From: Candidatus Oscillochloris fontis
Lineage (GTDB): Bacteria; Chloroflexota; Chloroflexia; Chloroflexales; Chloroflexaceae
Direction: 5' to 3'
Assembly: GCF_004138135.1 (NCBI RefSeq)
Contig: NZ_RYFD01000001.1
Location: 62,001-126,000 of the forward strand
Length of the DNA stretch: 64,000 nt
The position numbers were made by a program, and so were the translations under genes. The notes below the pieces were generated by a model. It made no database searches. It was not told the DNA's origin and saw only the letters and a list, made by a program, of their open reading frames with translations. How positions within the stretch are numbered: the stretch's first letter is position 1; the number at the start of each line of letters is the position of its first letter. Of this stretch, positions 51,248-61,098 are shown one piece after another.

Positions 51248-52717
51248 ATGCTCACCGAGCGCAGCGCAACCGACATTGGGCGGCCCCCATTCACTAGCTA
51301 CCAACTCGACACGGCCTACGACGAAATGTTCACGCCGTTGGGCCAGGTGCGCGAGCATTACCGCATTCTCTATGATCGCTTGCGCGAGTTGAGTACCGAA
51401 GAACTCATCGCACGCCAGCGCTATGCTGATGCGGCCTTTGTCAATCAGGGGATCACCTTTACGGTCTATGGCGAAGATGCCGGAACTGAGCGCATCTTTC
51501 CCTATGATCTGCTCCCCCGCATTATTACTTCTGCTGAATGGGGTGTGATCGAACGCGGTCTGACTCAGCGCATCACCGCGCTGAATCTCTTCTTGCACGA
51601 TATTTACCACGAGGGGAAGATCTTTAAGGATGGGATCATTCCCAGAGAGTTGATCTATACCTGTCACCACTACCGCCGCGAGATGCGCAATGTTGAGGTG
51701 CCACGCAAGATCTATATCTCGGTGGTGGGGACAGATCTGATCCGTCTGCCCGATAGCTCCTTTGCGGTCTTAGAAGATAACCTGCGCGTGCCGAGTGGGG
51801 TGAGTTATATGCTCACCAACCGCGCCGTGATGAAGCGCGCCTTCCCACGGGTCTTCGCCAATTATGGCGTGCGCCCGATTGATGATTATGGGAAAGCGCT
51901 GCTGACTACGCTGCGCTCGCTGGCACCCGCCCATCGCCCCGACCCCACGATTGTGCTGCTCACGCCGGGGGTTTACAACTCGGCTTACTTCGAGCACACC
52001 TTCCTGGCGCGTACCATGGGCATCGAGTTGGTTGAAGGGCGCGACCTGATCTGCCACGATAATATTGTCTATATGCGCACCACCGCCGGGTTGCGCCGCG
52101 TGGATGTGATCTACCGCCGCGTGGATGACGATTTCATTGACCCGCTGGCCTTCCGCCCCGACTCGATCCTGGGGGTACCTGGCCTGCTCAATGCCTATCG
52201 CTCTGGCAATGTGGCCCTCGCCAACGCGATTGGTACCGGCATCGCCGATGATAAGGCGGTCTATGCCTATGTCCCGGCGATCATCCGCTACTACCTCGGC
52301 GAAGATCCGATTCTTCAGAATGTTGAGACCTACCTGTGTGACCGATCCGATCAGCGGGCGTTTGTCTTGGAACACCTGGAGGATCTGGTGATCAAGGCGG
52401 TGGGTGAATCGGGTGGCTATGGGATGCTGATTGGCCCGCATAGTACTCGTGAACAGCGCGAGACCTTCCGCGATCTCATTCTGGCTAATCCACGTAACTA
52501 TATTGCCCAACCCACCCTGAGCCTCTCCCGCGCCCCCTGCTTTGTTGAGGAGCAGGTCGAGCCGCGCCATATTGATCTGCGCCCCTACATCCTCAATGGC
52601 GAGACGGTCACGATTGTGCCGGGGGGCTTAACGCGGGTGGCGCTACGCCGTGGGTCGCTGGTGGTCAATTCATCGCAGGGCGGGGGCAGTAAAGATACTT
52701 GGGTCTTATCTGAGTAG
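51248..52717 (+). CDS. Circularly permuted ATP-grasp protein
   Basis: 489 aa. It belongs to the circularly permuted ATP-grasp type 2 family, with [31 protein letters not shown] (nucleotide loop) and a C-terminal [10 protein letters not shown] segment. The family is predicted to form peptide or amide bonds with ATP and is nearly always beside an alpha-E and a transglutaminase-like gene, as here. Starts 215 bases after the M20 gene and ends 12 bases before the alpha-E gene. Confidence 0.9.
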   Translation: MLTERSATDIGRPPFTSYQLDTAYDEMFTPLGQVREHYRILYDRLRELSTEELIARQRYADAAFVNQGITFTVYGEDAGTERIFPYDLLPRIITSAEWGVIERGLTQRITALNLFLHDIYHEGKIFKDGIIPRELIYTCHHYRREMRNVEVPRKIYISVVGTDLIRLPDSSFAVLEDNLRVPSGVSYMLTNRAVMKRAFPRVFANYGVRPIDDYGKALLTTLRSLAPAHRPDPTIVLLTPGVYNSAYFEHTFLARTMGIELVEGRDLICHDNIVYMRTTAGLRRVDVIYRRVDDDFIDPLAFRPDSILGVPGLLNAYRSGNVALANAIGTGIADDKAVYAYVPAIIRYYLGEDPILQNVETYLCDRSDQRAFVLEHLEDLVIKAVGESGGYGMLIGPHSTREQRETFRDLILANPRNYIAQPTLSLSRAPCFVEEQVEPRHIDLRPYILNGETVTIVPGGLTRVALRRGSLVVNSSQGGGSKDTWVLSE

Positions 52718-52729
52718 AGGGGGAAGCAA

Positions 52730-53692
52730 ATGTTATCGCGTGTTGCCGACAGCCTCTACTGGATGAGCCGCTATCTTGAGCGCGCCGAACATACCGCCCG
52801 CCTGATCGCGGTGGGGCTGAATATGATGCTCGACCAGGCACCCCACACCACCAGCCTGCGCTGGGAACGTCTGCTGGCCTCGCTGCGCGCCTATCCGCCC
52901 CCCAGCGGCTCTGGTGATGCCTACGCGATTGCGAGTATGCTCACCTTCGATACCAGTAACGAGGGTTCGATCTTCTTCTGCATCGCTGCCGCCCGCGAAA
53001 ATGCGCGCCAAGTGCGCGAGCAGATCAGCTCTGAGATGTGGGAGCAGGTCAATCGGCTCTACCTGAATATGCGCCGCAGTAGCATTGATGCGATCTGGCA
53101 GGGTGAACCGCTGGAGTTCTATCACGATGTCAAACAGGGCGTCCACCTCTTCCAAGGGATCACCGACGCCACGATGACCCATGGTGAAGGCTGGCAGTTT
53201 ATTCAGGTTGGGCGCTACCTTGAACGGGCCAGCCTGACCGCTGCGCTGATTGATCAGCACTTCCGCCCCTACCTCGAAGCTCCCATTGACGCCCCGCTGG
53301 CACTCGATTATATTGACTGGGTGGGGCTACTCAAGTGCTGTACTGCATTCGAGGCGTACTGTAAGGTGTATACTGCTGATGTACAGCCTGAGAGCGTGGC
53401 CGAGTTTCTCTTGCTGAATGCCGAAGGCCCGCGCTCAGTGCGTTTCGCCGCTGACCGTATTCAACGTTCGATGCAGGCGATTGCCCAGGCTACCGGCACC
53501 CGCAGTGCGGGCCGCGCCGAACGCCTCGCTGGTCGTCTGCGCGCCGCCATGGACTACGGCCAGGTTGATGAGATCATCGCTGAAAGTATGCACAGTTACC
53601 TGGATGGTATCCAGCGCCAATGCGGTGCCATCCATGGCGCGATCTACCAGGCATACATCTCCTATCCGGTGGATACTGCGCTTACTTCATGA
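52730..53692 (+). CDS. Alpha-E domain protein
   Basis: 320 aa, almost wholly helical, opening LSRVADSLYWMSRYLERAEHTARLI (core SLYWMSRYLERAEHTAR), the diagnostic alpha-E start. The family has no known enzymatic activity but is a constant partner of the permuted ATP-grasp and transglutaminase genes; a scaffold or substrate-binding role is inferred. Confidence 0.92.
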   Translation: MLSRVADSLYWMSRYLERAEHTARLIAVGLNMMLDQAPHTTSLRWERLLASLRAYPPPSGSGDAYAIASMLTFDTSNEGSIFFCIAAARENARQVREQISSEMWEQVNRLYLNMRRSSIDAIWQGEPLEFYHDVKQGVHLFQGITDATMTHGEGWQFIQVGRYLERASLTAALIDQHFRPYLEAPIDAPLALDYIDWVGLLKCCTAFEAYCKVYTADVQPESVAEFLLLNAEGPRSVRFAADRIQRSMQAIAQATGTRSAGRAERLAGRLRAAMDYGQVDEIIAESMHSYLDGIQRQCGAIHGAIYQAYISYPVDTALTS

Positions 53693-53736
53693 GTTAGGAG
53701 GGTATTGGGGGGAAAGCCGCTCAAACCTCTCTTCAT

Positions 53737-54693
53737 ATGTACTATTCCATCCTGCACAAGACGCGCTTCCGCTATAGTGCTCCGATCAGTGAGAGTTTGA
53801 CCGAGGCACGCATGCGCCCTCTCAGTGAGGGCTTTCAGCGTTGTCTCAAATTTCAACTCACCACTAGTCCCAATGCTATCATCCATCACTACCAGGATAC
53901 CTATGGAAATGCGGTGCAGCACTTCGATATTCCTGGTCAGCATCGTCAGTTGACAATCACTGCCGAGGCGATTGTGTCCTTTACGAAGCCGCCGCGCATA
54001 CCGCGCAGCCTCAGCCCCGAAGCCTGGAACCTGCTTGATGATCTGGTCGCCGAGCAGGATGTTTGGGATTTCCTGGCTCCTAGCCACTTCGCGCACCCCT
54101 CGCCACTGCTCCAGGCACTGGCCGAGCAACTCGATGTGCGCCGCCGGGATGATCCGCTCTCGCTGCTCTTTGAGATTGCTGGGCGGATGTATCGCACCTT
54201 CGCCTATGCGCCCCAAACCACCAGCGTGGATTCGCCGATTGATCTCGCCCTCGCCAACCGCAAGGGGGTCTGCCAGGACTTCGCGCATATTATGATCGCT
54301 CTGGTGCGCCCGTTGGGTATCCCGTGTCGCTATGTGAGCGGCTACCTCTTCCACCGTGCCGAGGATCACGACCGTTCTGAGCGCGATGCGACTCACGCCT
54401 GGGTCGAGGCGTTGTTGCCGGGGTTGGGCTGGATCGGCTTTGATCCCACCAACAATCTGTTGGCGCGCGATCGCCACATTCGGGTCGCGGTGGGCCGCGA
54501 TTATGCCGATGTGCCGCCGACCAAGGGCGTTCATCGTGGGCGCGCCGAGAGTACCCTAGAGGTGGGGGTAAAGGTGTTGCCGACCGAAGTCCTCAACATT
54601 CCCGATACCGATCTGTTGCCCCCGGTGCCCGCTCCGACTATTGCGGAGGTAGAGGCGGAGTTAGAGCAGCAGCAGCAGCAACAACAGCAGTAG
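53737..54693 (+). CDS. Transglutaminase-like cysteine protease family protein with poly-Gln end
   Basis: 318 aa. An N-terminal transglutaminase-like beta domain (1-95) is followed by a core with the Cys in GVCQDFAHIMIA, His in ATHAWVEALLPG and Asp in GFDPTNN. It probably makes or cuts isopeptide bonds in the ATP-grasp/alpha-E pathway. The protein ends in ELEQQQQQQQQ (nine or so Gln in a row), unusual for the family. It is 44 bases after the alpha-E gene. Confidence 0.92.
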   Translation: MYYSILHKTRFRYSAPISESLTEARMRPLSEGFQRCLKFQLTTSPNAIIHHYQDTYGNAVQHFDIPGQHRQLTITAEAIVSFTKPPRIPRSLSPEAWNLLDDLVAEQDVWDFLAPSHFAHPSPLLQALAEQLDVRRRDDPLSLLFEIAGRMYRTFAYAPQTTSVDSPIDLALANRKGVCQDFAHIMIALVRPLGIPCRYVSGYLFHRAEDHDRSERDATHAWVEALLPGLGWIGFDPTNNLLARDRHIRVAVGRDYADVPPTKGVHRGRAESTLEVGVKVLPTEVLNIPDTDLLPPVPAPTIAEVEAELEQQQQQQQQ

Positions 54694-54714
54694 GGGCGCG
54701 TCGTGACGCGCCCC
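54693..54714. terminator. GC-rich hairpin after the transglutaminase gene
   Basis: GGGGCGCGTC (54693-54702), GT, GACGCGCCCC (54705-54714). It overlaps the final base of the stop codon and probably ends the three-gene operon. Confidence 0.55.
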
Positions 54715-54737
54715 AAACTCCACACATCAATTTGATC

Positions 54738-54818
54738 TACCGCAGAGGACACAGAGGTACGCAGAGGGGATGTACTCTGCTATTTTTCCTCTGCGCCCCT
54801 CTGCGTCCTCTGTGGTTA
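54738..54818. repeat. CCGCAGAGGAC-type inverted repeat, copy 2
   Basis: The left part matches that at 12468 base for base over about 20 positions, and the right part is its imperfect inverse ending CCTCTGTGGTT. It lies between convergent genes (transglutaminase and typA). Confidence 0.7.
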
Positions 54819-54828
54819 AAAATCGCCC

Positions 54829-56661
54829 CTACGCCATACCGAGATCGCGGCGCTTCTTCTCGCGGCGGCGATCTTCTGCGTTCAACGACTTCTTGCGGAT
54901 GCGCCAACCCTTGGGCGTCACTTCCACCAACTCGTCGTCGCTGATGTACTCAATCGCGTCGTCAAGCGAGAGTTGACGCGGGGTGTCCAAGCGGATCGAC
55001 TCGGAACCTTTGTTGTTGCGCATGTTGGTCAGGTGCTTGTCCTTGCAAACGTTGATCTCCAGATCTACGTCGCGGATGTGCTGGCCAACCACCATGCCCT
55101 CGTACACATCCTGGCCGGGGGTGATGAAGTAGGTGCCGCGATCCTGTACCTGATGCATGCCGTAGGTGGTGGCGACGCCGCTATCCGAGGCGATCAGCGA
55201 GCCATTCTCGCGGGTGTCTAGCTGACCAGTGAAGGGTTCGTAGGCGTAGAAGAGGCTGTTCAGGATGCCCTGGCCACGGGTGGCGGAGAGGAATTGCTGG
55301 CGGAAGCCGAGTAGGCCACGGGTGGGCACAACGTAGACATAGTGGACGCTGCCATCATCGCGCACCTGCATGTCGCGCATCAGGCCATTGCGCCGCCCTA
55401 AGAGTTCTACGACCACGCCCTGGTAGTCGGCACCAACTTCAATCTCCACCAACTCGGTCGGCTCCAACTTCTCGCCATTCTCACCTTCGTGGAAGATGAC
55501 TTCTGGCTTGGAGACCTGGAACTCGTAGCCTTCGCGGCGCATGTTCTCGATCAGAATGCCGAGGTGCAACTCGCCACGCCCGGCCACCACAAAGACATCG
55601 GCGCTGTCGGTCTCTTCCACCTTCAACGCTACGTCGCGCTCGGTCTCCTGGAAGAGCCGCTCGCGTAGCTTGCGCGAGGTGACGTGGGTGCCTTCGCGAC
55701 CAGCCAGCGGGCTGGTGTTGACCCCGAAGGTCATGCGCACGGTGGGTTCTTCGACCTTGATCGTCGGCAGGGCTTCGGGATTGCTGGCGTCAGCAATCGT
55801 CTCGCCGATGTTGGCGTCGGCAATCCCGGCAATCGCGATGATGTCGCCCGCGCTGGCCGTCTCAACCTCCTGGCGGTGCAGGCCGTTATAGGTGAAGAGT
55901 TGGGTAATCTTGGCGGGGCGGATCTGCCCCTCACGGTCAATCCGCACCAGCGCTTGGCCCTTGGAGATGTTACCCCGGTAGAGCCGCCCGGTGACAATCT
56001 TACCCTTGTAGTCGTCGTAGGAACTCGTGGTAACGAGGAACTGTGCTGGGGCATCAGCATCCACTTCGGGCGGCGGGATGCGGTCGAGAATAGCCTCGAA
56101 GAGCGGTTCGAGCGAGTTGTGCATCTTCAGCGGCGAACGCCCGGCGTGGCCGAGCAGTCCATTGGTGTAGATAGTGGAAAACTCGGCCTGCTCATCATTC
56201 GCGCCTAGATCCACAAAGAGATCGAACGCCTCATTCACCACATGGTTAGGCCGCGACTGCGGGCGATCAATCTTATTCACCACCACAATCGCCCGGTGGC
56301 CAGCCTGGAGCGCCTTGCGCAACACAAACTTGGTCTGCGGCATGGGGCCATCCACCGCATCAATCAGCAGGAGCACCCCATCAACCATATTCATTACCCG
56401 CTCCACCTCACCGCCGAAATCGGCGTGACCGGGGGTATCAATAATGTTGATCTTCACTCCGTGGTAGATGACGGCGGTCGTCTTCGAGAGGATGGTAATG
56501 CCCCGCTCACGTTCGAGCGCATTGCTATCCATCACCCGATTCTCAACCGACTGGTTATCGCGGAAGATGTGGCTCTGCTTGAGCATCGCATCCACCAGCG
56601 TCGTCTTCCCGTGGTCAACGTGGGCAATGATGGCGATATTACGAATGTCGGTACGCTTCAT
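54829..56661 (-). CDS. typA: Translational GTPase TypA/BipA
   Basis: 610 aa. GTPase motifs: [10 protein letters not shown] (P-loop), GITILSK (switch I), [12 protein letters not shown] and NKIDRP. Domains II, III and V follow, then the BipA-specific C-terminal domain ([15 protein letters not shown]). It helps ribosome assembly and translation under stress. Length is normal. Confidence 0.97.
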   Translation of the reverse strand: MKRTDIRNIAIIAHVDHGKTTLVDAMLKQSHIFRDNQSVENRVMDSNALERERGITILSKTTAVIYHGVKINIIDTPGHADFGGEVERVMNMVDGVLLLIDAVDGPMPQTKFVLRKALQAGHRAIVVVNKIDRPQSRPNHVVNEAFDLFVDLGANDEQAEFSTIYTNGLLGHAGRSPLKMHNSLEPLFEAILDRIPPPEVDADAPAQFLVTTSSYDDYKGKIVTGRLYRGNISKGQALVRIDREGQIRPAKITQLFTYNGLHRQEVETASAGDIIAIAGIADANIGETIADASNPEALPTIKVEEPTVRMTFGVNTSPLAGREGTHVTSRKLRERLFQETERDVALKVEETDSADVFVVAGRGELHLGILIENMRREGYEFQVSKPEVIFHEGENGEKLEPTELVEIEVGADYQGVVVELLGRRNGLMRDMQVRDDGSVHYVYVVPTRGLLGFRQQFLSATRGQGILNSLFYAYEPFTGQLDTRENGSLIASDSGVATTYGMHQVQDRGTYFITPGQDVYEGMVVGQHIRDVDLEINVCKDKHLTNMRNNKGSESIRLDTPRQLSLDDAIEYISDDELVEVTPKGWRIRKKSLNAEDRRREKKRRDLGMA

Positions 56662-56684
56662 AAAGAGTTGTGTGCCTTACACGA

Positions 56685-56723
56685 GTAGGCGAAGCATCTG
56701 CGCGGCAAATGCTTCGCCCGTAG
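56685..56723. repeat. Short GTAGGCGAAGCAT hairpin
   Basis: GTAGGCGAAGCAT and ATGCTTCGCCCGTAG face each other across a 10-base centre: a reduced relative of the GTAGGGGCGAAGCAT family. It lies 24 bases upstream of typA, in its leader. Confidence 0.6.
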
Positions 56724-56762
56724 AAATCATCTGCGTCTATCTTACCACATGTGGGTAAACCG

Positions 56763-57800
56763 TTACGCTGTGCGCCGCTTACCGCGCTGCACCTGGGGAG
56801 CCGTTTCGGGCAGCGAGATCCAGAGCAGCGCGGTGATGATCGCAGCGGAGGTAACGCACCACATACAGGTGGCCCCGATCACAAAGGGTTCCAGGTAGGT
56901 CAGGTAGATCGAGAAGATCGTGCCTAAGAAGGCCATGATCGGGATGGCCTTGGTGGCCTGAGCACCCAGCGGCTGCGGTTGGTTGCGCAACGCCCAGGCG
57001 CTCAGGATGGCGACATAGCCAACCACCCCTAGCACCCCGATGGGGAGGATACCGAAGAGCCGCGCATATGGGCTTTGTTGCACCGTGTTACAGTCGCCGA
57101 CCGGGCCACACACCGCAGCGGAGCCGCTGAGCTCAACAAAGGCGAGGTAGCCCGCGACGGCAATGCCGACGAGCGCCAGAATGGGGATGGCCTGCACCCG
57201 CCAGGGGGCTAGAGTCGGCTTGAAGGGTGGTTTGGCGCGCACGAGCACCGCGACCACCGAACCGATCATGACCAGCAACATCGTGACGGCCAGACTGTTA
57301 CCGAGCGGATCGCGCTTGAAGGGACTCTGGACTTCAGGTGGGGTGGTGGTGCTGGTTTGGTTCTGAATCCATACTTCGAGGCCGGGGATAGCGGGCCATG
57401 TATTGCCCCCAGCAGCCAGCGTCTCGACGATCAGGCCGGGCAAGCGGCTAGGGATCTCGCCACTCCCCACCAGAACCTCATTCCCAAAGACAAGTGCGGG
57501 CACCCCCAAGCGATCCTGGCTGATCGCAAAGGCACGCACGGCCTCCTGATAGAGCGCCTGACCAGCATCCTGGCTCACATCAATCATTATGATCTGGAGT
57601 TGCTGGCCATAGCGCTCCTGAAGCGGAGGGAGCACTTGCTCCATCACAATATGGCAGTGCGGACAGGTGGGCGAGAAGAAGAGCACCGCATGGGCGGCGG
57701 GATCTTGCGCTTGGGTGCGCCCAACCCCCACAAGCGCTAAGAGTAATCCAAGTAGGCCGAACCAGAAGATCAGCCGCCGGTGGAGCATATCAAGCATCAT
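56763..57800 (-). CDS. Thioredoxin-like domain fused to vitamin K epoxide reductase (VKOR)
   Basis: 345 aa (ATG 57800; ATG 57797 is equally possible). A signal or anchor helix (about 9-30) precedes a thioredoxin-like domain with CPHC, then a VKOR four- or five-helix domain with loop cysteines CGPVGDC and the active CxxC in TCMWC. VKOR re-oxidises the thioredoxin domain with quinone to form disulfides in exported proteins. The Trx part is N-terminal, whereas in many fusions it is C-terminal. The start is close to a repeat and no good ribosome-binding site is seen. Confidence 0.87.
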   Translation of the reverse strand: MMLDMLHRRLIFWFGLLGLLLALVGVGRTQAQDPAAHAVLFFSPTCPHCHIVMEQVLPPLQERYGQQLQIIMIDVSQDAGQALYQEAVRAFAISQDRLGVPALVFGNEVLVGSGEIPSRLPGLIVETLAAGGNTWPAIPGLEVWIQNQTSTTTPPEVQSPFKRDPLGNSLAVTMLLVMIGSVVAVLVRAKPPFKPTLAPWRVQAIPILALVGIAVAGYLAFVELSGSAAVCGPVGDCNTVQQSPYARLFGILPIGVLGVVGYVAILSAWALRNQPQPLGAQATKAIPIMAFLGTIFSIYLTYLEPFVIGATCMWCVTSAAIITALLWISLPETAPQVQRGKRRTA

Positions 57801-57818
57801 AATGTAACCGATCATCGC

Positions 57819-57894
57819 GTAGGGGCGAAGCATCGCCCTCCACTATAGACTGGGGAACACTGATTTGGGCGCGTGGGCGATGCTTCGCCCCTAC
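57819..57894. repeat. GTAGGGGCGAAGCATcGCCC inverted-repeat element, copy 5
   Basis: Left half from 57819, right half ending 57894. It fills the gap between the VKOR gene start and the XRE regulator end. Confidence 0.8.
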
Positions 57895-57898
57895 GTGG

Positions 57899-58519
57899 TT
57901 ACGGACAGAGCACCAATAAAGCTTGCGCGGGAGTTGATTCGATATTCTCCCAGCCATGGGGGAGGGTCGATTCAAAAATCAGGCTATCACCTGGCCCCAA
58001 CTGGTAGATCTGGCCATCAACCGTATATTGAATCCGCCCCTCAAGGCAGAAGACAAACTCCTGGCCCGGATGGACAATGGATTGGGAACCGCTGCCAGCA
58101 CCAGGATCAAGCGTGATCAACAGGGGTTCGATACTACGCTGGGCTAATCCCGCCCCTAGATCGCTGAGAATCCCATGGGGTAGACCGGTTGCGGTTCGTT
58201 GGTTCGCGGGCATAAAGACGACCCGACTGCGCGGGCTATCGGGTTCAAAGAACGAGGTAATCGGTACACTAAGGGCAACCGCTACCTGCTGGAGCGTGCT
58301 AACACTTGGTGAGGTCTTACCATTTTCGATCAGGCTGAGCGTATTGACTGCCAGGCCACTCGCTTCAGCGAGCGCCCGGATGGAGAGTTGCCGCCCTTCA
58401 CGCAGAGTACGCAATCGCGCACCCACATCAACCTTTCCGCTCTGGGAGGATGGACATTCGCGGAATTCGGGCATGTGGAGGTCACGGGCACTATGGGGGC
58501 TTGAATTGATCTTAGCCAT
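57899..58519 (-). CDS. XRE-family regulator with C-terminal cupin
   Basis: 206 aa from ATG 58519 (AGGGAAGA upstream). A helix-turn-helix (about 33-88, LRTLREGRQLSIRALAEASGLAVNTLSLIE core SIRALAEASGL) is followed by a cupin sensor (about 125-200; HPGQEFVFCLEG). Such regulators respond to small molecules, often amino acids, polyamines or sulfur compounds. It is beside genes for disulfide chemistry and the TlpA-like protein, which it may control. Confidence 0.88.
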   Translation of the reverse strand: MAKINSSPHSARDLHMPEFRECPSSQSGKVDVGARLRTLREGRQLSIRALAEASGLAVNTLSLIENGKTSPSVSTLQQVAVALSVPITSFFEPDSPRSRVVFMPANQRTATGLPHGILSDLGAGLAQRSIEPLLITLDPGAGSGSQSIVHPGQEFVFCLEGRIQYTVDGQIYQLGPGDSLIFESTLPHGWENIESTPAQALLVLCP

Positions 58520-58714
58520 ACATGTCTTCCCTATGTGCAGCCACAAACTCGCACCATGATACCAATATTCTAGGTGATAGCAACAAGCAAGCGGGTTAAC
58601 GTCTATGATAGACGGGTTATCACGAGACAACCAAGTATGGGAAGATCGTAACCCATGGTCACAGAGACGCATCTAAGAGGCAGCCAGAATATGTTTTGAA
58701 CCCAAGGTGGTCAT

Positions 58715-59320
58715 ATGCAGCCCTCACACTCCTCTGATCGTCGCCCCAACCGTGGTCGCTCTGTGAAGCGCGGGTCGCAAAAACTGCCGGTATGGATGCT
58801 TCCGGCGCTCGTCATTTTTGGGGTAGTCGGGCTGGTAACGGCACTCATGGTGCGCCCCGCCGCCAACACGAGTGTCGCGAATGTGACGGCGGAGGTCGCG
58901 CCAGAGGTGGGTAAACTCGCCCCCACCTTCAGCCTGAGCACACCGGATGGCCGCACGATCAACCTCGCCGATCTGCGCGGCCAGGTGGTGTTGGTCAATT
59001 TCTGGGCCACGTGGTGCCCACCATGCCGCGCCGAGATGCCAGCGATTCAGGCGGCCTACGCCACCTACCAGCCACAAGGATTTACGGTACTCGCGGTAAC
59101 CGCCAACGCCCAACCGGCGGATGTGAGCGACTTCTTCCGGGTACGTGGCTTGAGTTTCGCGCCCCTGTTGGATGATGGGCGCGTGCATACCGCCTACCGT
59201 GCCAACGGTCTGCCAGCGAGTTTCTTTATTGATCGCCAAGGGGTAGTACGTGCGGTGCATCACGGGGCGATGTCGGAGGCGGTGATAACCCAAGAGGTGG
59301 AACGGTTGTTGGGGATGTAG
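58715..59320 (+). CDS. TlpA/ResA-like thiol-disulfide oxidoreductase
   Basis: 201 aa with AAGGTGG upstream. A membrane anchor (about 26-46) and an exported thioredoxin fold with the WATWCPPCRAEMP active site. ResA-like proteins reduce the cysteines of apocytochrome c before heme attachment, which fits the many c-type cytochromes in the window. The stop codon lies inside the following hairpin. Confidence 0.92.
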   Translation: MQPSHSSDRRPNRGRSVKRGSQKLPVWMLPALVIFGVVGLVTALMVRPAANTSVANVTAEVAPEVGKLAPTFSLSTPDGRTINLADLRGQVVLVNFWATWCPPCRAEMPAIQAAYATYQPQGFTVLAVTANAQPADVSDFFRVRGLSFAPLLDDGRVHTAYRANGLPASFFIDRQGVVRAVHHGAMSEAVITQEVERLLGM

Positions 59321-59353
59321 TCGTTGTGGCGGCGAAGCCGCCACAACGACTAC
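59317..59353 (+). terminator. 17-bp stem-loop containing the TlpA stop codon
   Basis: 59317-59333 pairs perfectly with 59337-59353 around GAA. It has the GGCGGC-GAA-GCCGCC apex of the cloverleaf family but no other hairpins. The stop TAG of the upstream gene is at 59318-59320. Confidence 0.6.
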
Positions 59354-59363
59354 AAAACAGACT

Positions 59364-59480
59364 CTACGCCCGCTTACTGTGGCTGATTGCCTTCAAAATC
59401 TTGATATTCAAGACAATAAAGCGCCACAACTGGTAGGGCTTAAAGTTCATCCAGAAGCGATCCTTATCGGTGATCTGCAT
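59364..59480 (-). CDS. 38-residue basic aromatic small protein downstream of sqr
   Basis: ATG 59480 has AGGAGG 7 bases upstream, a strong site for so short a gene. The product begins MQITDKDRFWMNFKPY and ends with a Lys/Arg/Ser tail; the centre (LWRFIVLNIKILKAI) is one amphipathic or membrane-interacting helix. It is 11 bases after the SQR stop on the same strand. I do not recognise a family; a small membrane partner of SQR is one possibility. Confidence 0.6.
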   Translation of the reverse strand: MQITDKDRFWMNFKPYQLWRFIVLNIKILKAISHSKRA

Positions 59481-59491
59481 CGTCGTACCTC

Positions 59492-60925
59492 CTATTCGGG
59501 AATAATCTGCCAGCCCGGACGGCCCCGGAACTTGTGCATAAAGGTCTCGTGAACCATACGCTTCATCCACGCACCACTCGTCCCCATCTCCATGTGGGTG
59601 ATATTGGGGTCACGGCCCTTGCTATTGGGGTAGTGGTTATAGTCGGGGACAACCGGATACATAAAGATCGCGGCCGCCTCACCGTCCCAGAGCGAGTCGC
59701 CCATGGAGGCCACACATGCGGCGAACATCTCGGTCATGCGTTCGCGGTGCTGTAGCGTGCCACCGTTGATCAGATCGGCGATGTTGAGGGCGGTGAGCCG
59801 CCCGATCACCCCGGCGATCATGCCGGTGCGCGGCGGTGCCGCACTGATCGAGGTGCCATTGGGGGTGATGTGGGGTTTGGAGATTGGCCCCGGCGGGGCG
59901 AAGGAGATGCCCGCCGCGAAGATGTTGGCATAGCTAGGGTTCTGGTAGGTGGCGGGCCACGCCTCCGGGCGCTTGCAGAGCGTCTCGTAGTCTAGCCCGT
60001 AGATCGCATCCACCTTGATCAGGCCGTTGGGCATCACCACCTTCTCGGAGACATCCTCACCGTTGCGTCCGATATACTTCATCGGCTGGCCGGTAAACTG
60101 CGGGATGAGCATCGAGAAGTCGTAGCTCGTCTCGCCATACTTGCCATCATAATCTTCCCAGTAGATCTTCTTCGCGTCTACCTTGTGGACACCGCGCTGG
60201 ACGAATGAGGTGATGCCGTAGTGCTTGTAGACTGCGCTGATAAACTCTTCGCTGGTCATCATACGGCCCCGGAAGCGCCCATACAGCCCACCCACACCAA
60301 AGTCGCCCAGTTCTGGCTCATTGGAGAGATAGACCAGATCGGCACGGTCGCGCAGTTTGCGCTTGACCAGATCCTTATGGATGTTGGCGATATACTCCAA
60401 CGCCGCACCCTGGCAGGTCGCAGCGGGGTGGCCGGTACCGATCACAAAGCGGAAGCGCTCACCCTTCTGCATGCGGCGCACATGCTCTAGGTAGGATTCC
60501 CGTGCCTCCAGGGTGTGATCGAGGGTACAGATCGAGGTGCTGTAGCCACCGTGTGGCCCTAGCCCCGGCGTGGCCTCGAAGTTAAGCTTGGGGCCGGTGG
60601 CGATCAGCAGGTAATCATAGTCGAGCCGCTCGATCCCTCCGCGCCCCTGGCGGCTGACGCTGACGTAGTTTTCGTCGGGATGGATTTCGGTGACGGAACC
60701 GTGAACAAACCCGATCCCACGCTTGTCATAGACCGACTTGAGCGGGATGGTGGTGTGTTTGGGGTGCATACGGCCTACACCAACCCAGACCCACGAAGGG
60801 ACGAAGCCGAAGTAGTCGTAGCGGTTGACGACCGTGACTTGGTGTTCTTTACCTAGTTTTGCGTTGAGGTAGAGCGCCGCGGTATGGCCGGCGAAGCCGG
60901 CTCCAATGATGACAACGCGGGCCAT
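59492..60925 (-). CDS. sqr: Sulfide:quinone oxidoreductase
   Basis: 477 aa. The FAD motif IGAGFAGHTAALYL is at the N-terminus, and TGPKLNFE and AAGISFAPPGP contact the flavin. Cysteines suited to the sulfide-active pair are in STSICTLDH and ATCQGAA; the third, near CKRPEAW, fits the usual C-terminal one only loosely. The protein oxidises sulfide and passes electrons to quinone at the membrane surface. Its C-terminal 120 residues, with Trp-rich and Arg-rich ends, could be the membrane-binding segment. Divergent from the cytochrome b gene. Confidence 0.88.
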   Translation of the reverse strand: MARVVIIGAGFAGHTAALYLNAKLGKEHQVTVVNRYDYFGFVPSWVWVGVGRMHPKHTTIPLKSVYDKRGIGFVHGSVTEIHPDENYVSVSRQGRGGIERLDYDYLLIATGPKLNFEATPGLGPHGGYSTSICTLDHTLEARESYLEHVRRMQKGERFRFVIGTGHPAATCQGAALEYIANIHKDLVKRKLRDRADLVYLSNEPELGDFGVGGLYGRFRGRMMTSEEFISAVYKHYGITSFVQRGVHKVDAKKIYWEDYDGKYGETSYDFSMLIPQFTGQPMKYIGRNGEDVSEKVVMPNGLIKVDAIYGLDYETLCKRPEAWPATYQNPSYANIFAAGISFAPPGPISKPHITPNGTSISAAPPRTGMIAGVIGRLTALNIADLINGGTLQHRERMTEMFAACVASMGDSLWDGEAAAIFMYPVVPDYNHYPNSKGRDPNITHMEMGTSGAWMKRMVHETFMHKFRGRPGWQIIPE

Positions 60926-61098
60926 AGGGGTACTCCTTGTGCCAATGCACCATGCTCATAAACGGTATATATCGCAGGGGACTATGAATCATTACCAACT
61001 AATATAATGCACACAGTAACCAGAAAGTTACACCCCTGTGGGTGAGATTTTTCGCCCATAGCCTCCAAGATCTCTCCACAAGATCTCCAACATTGGTT

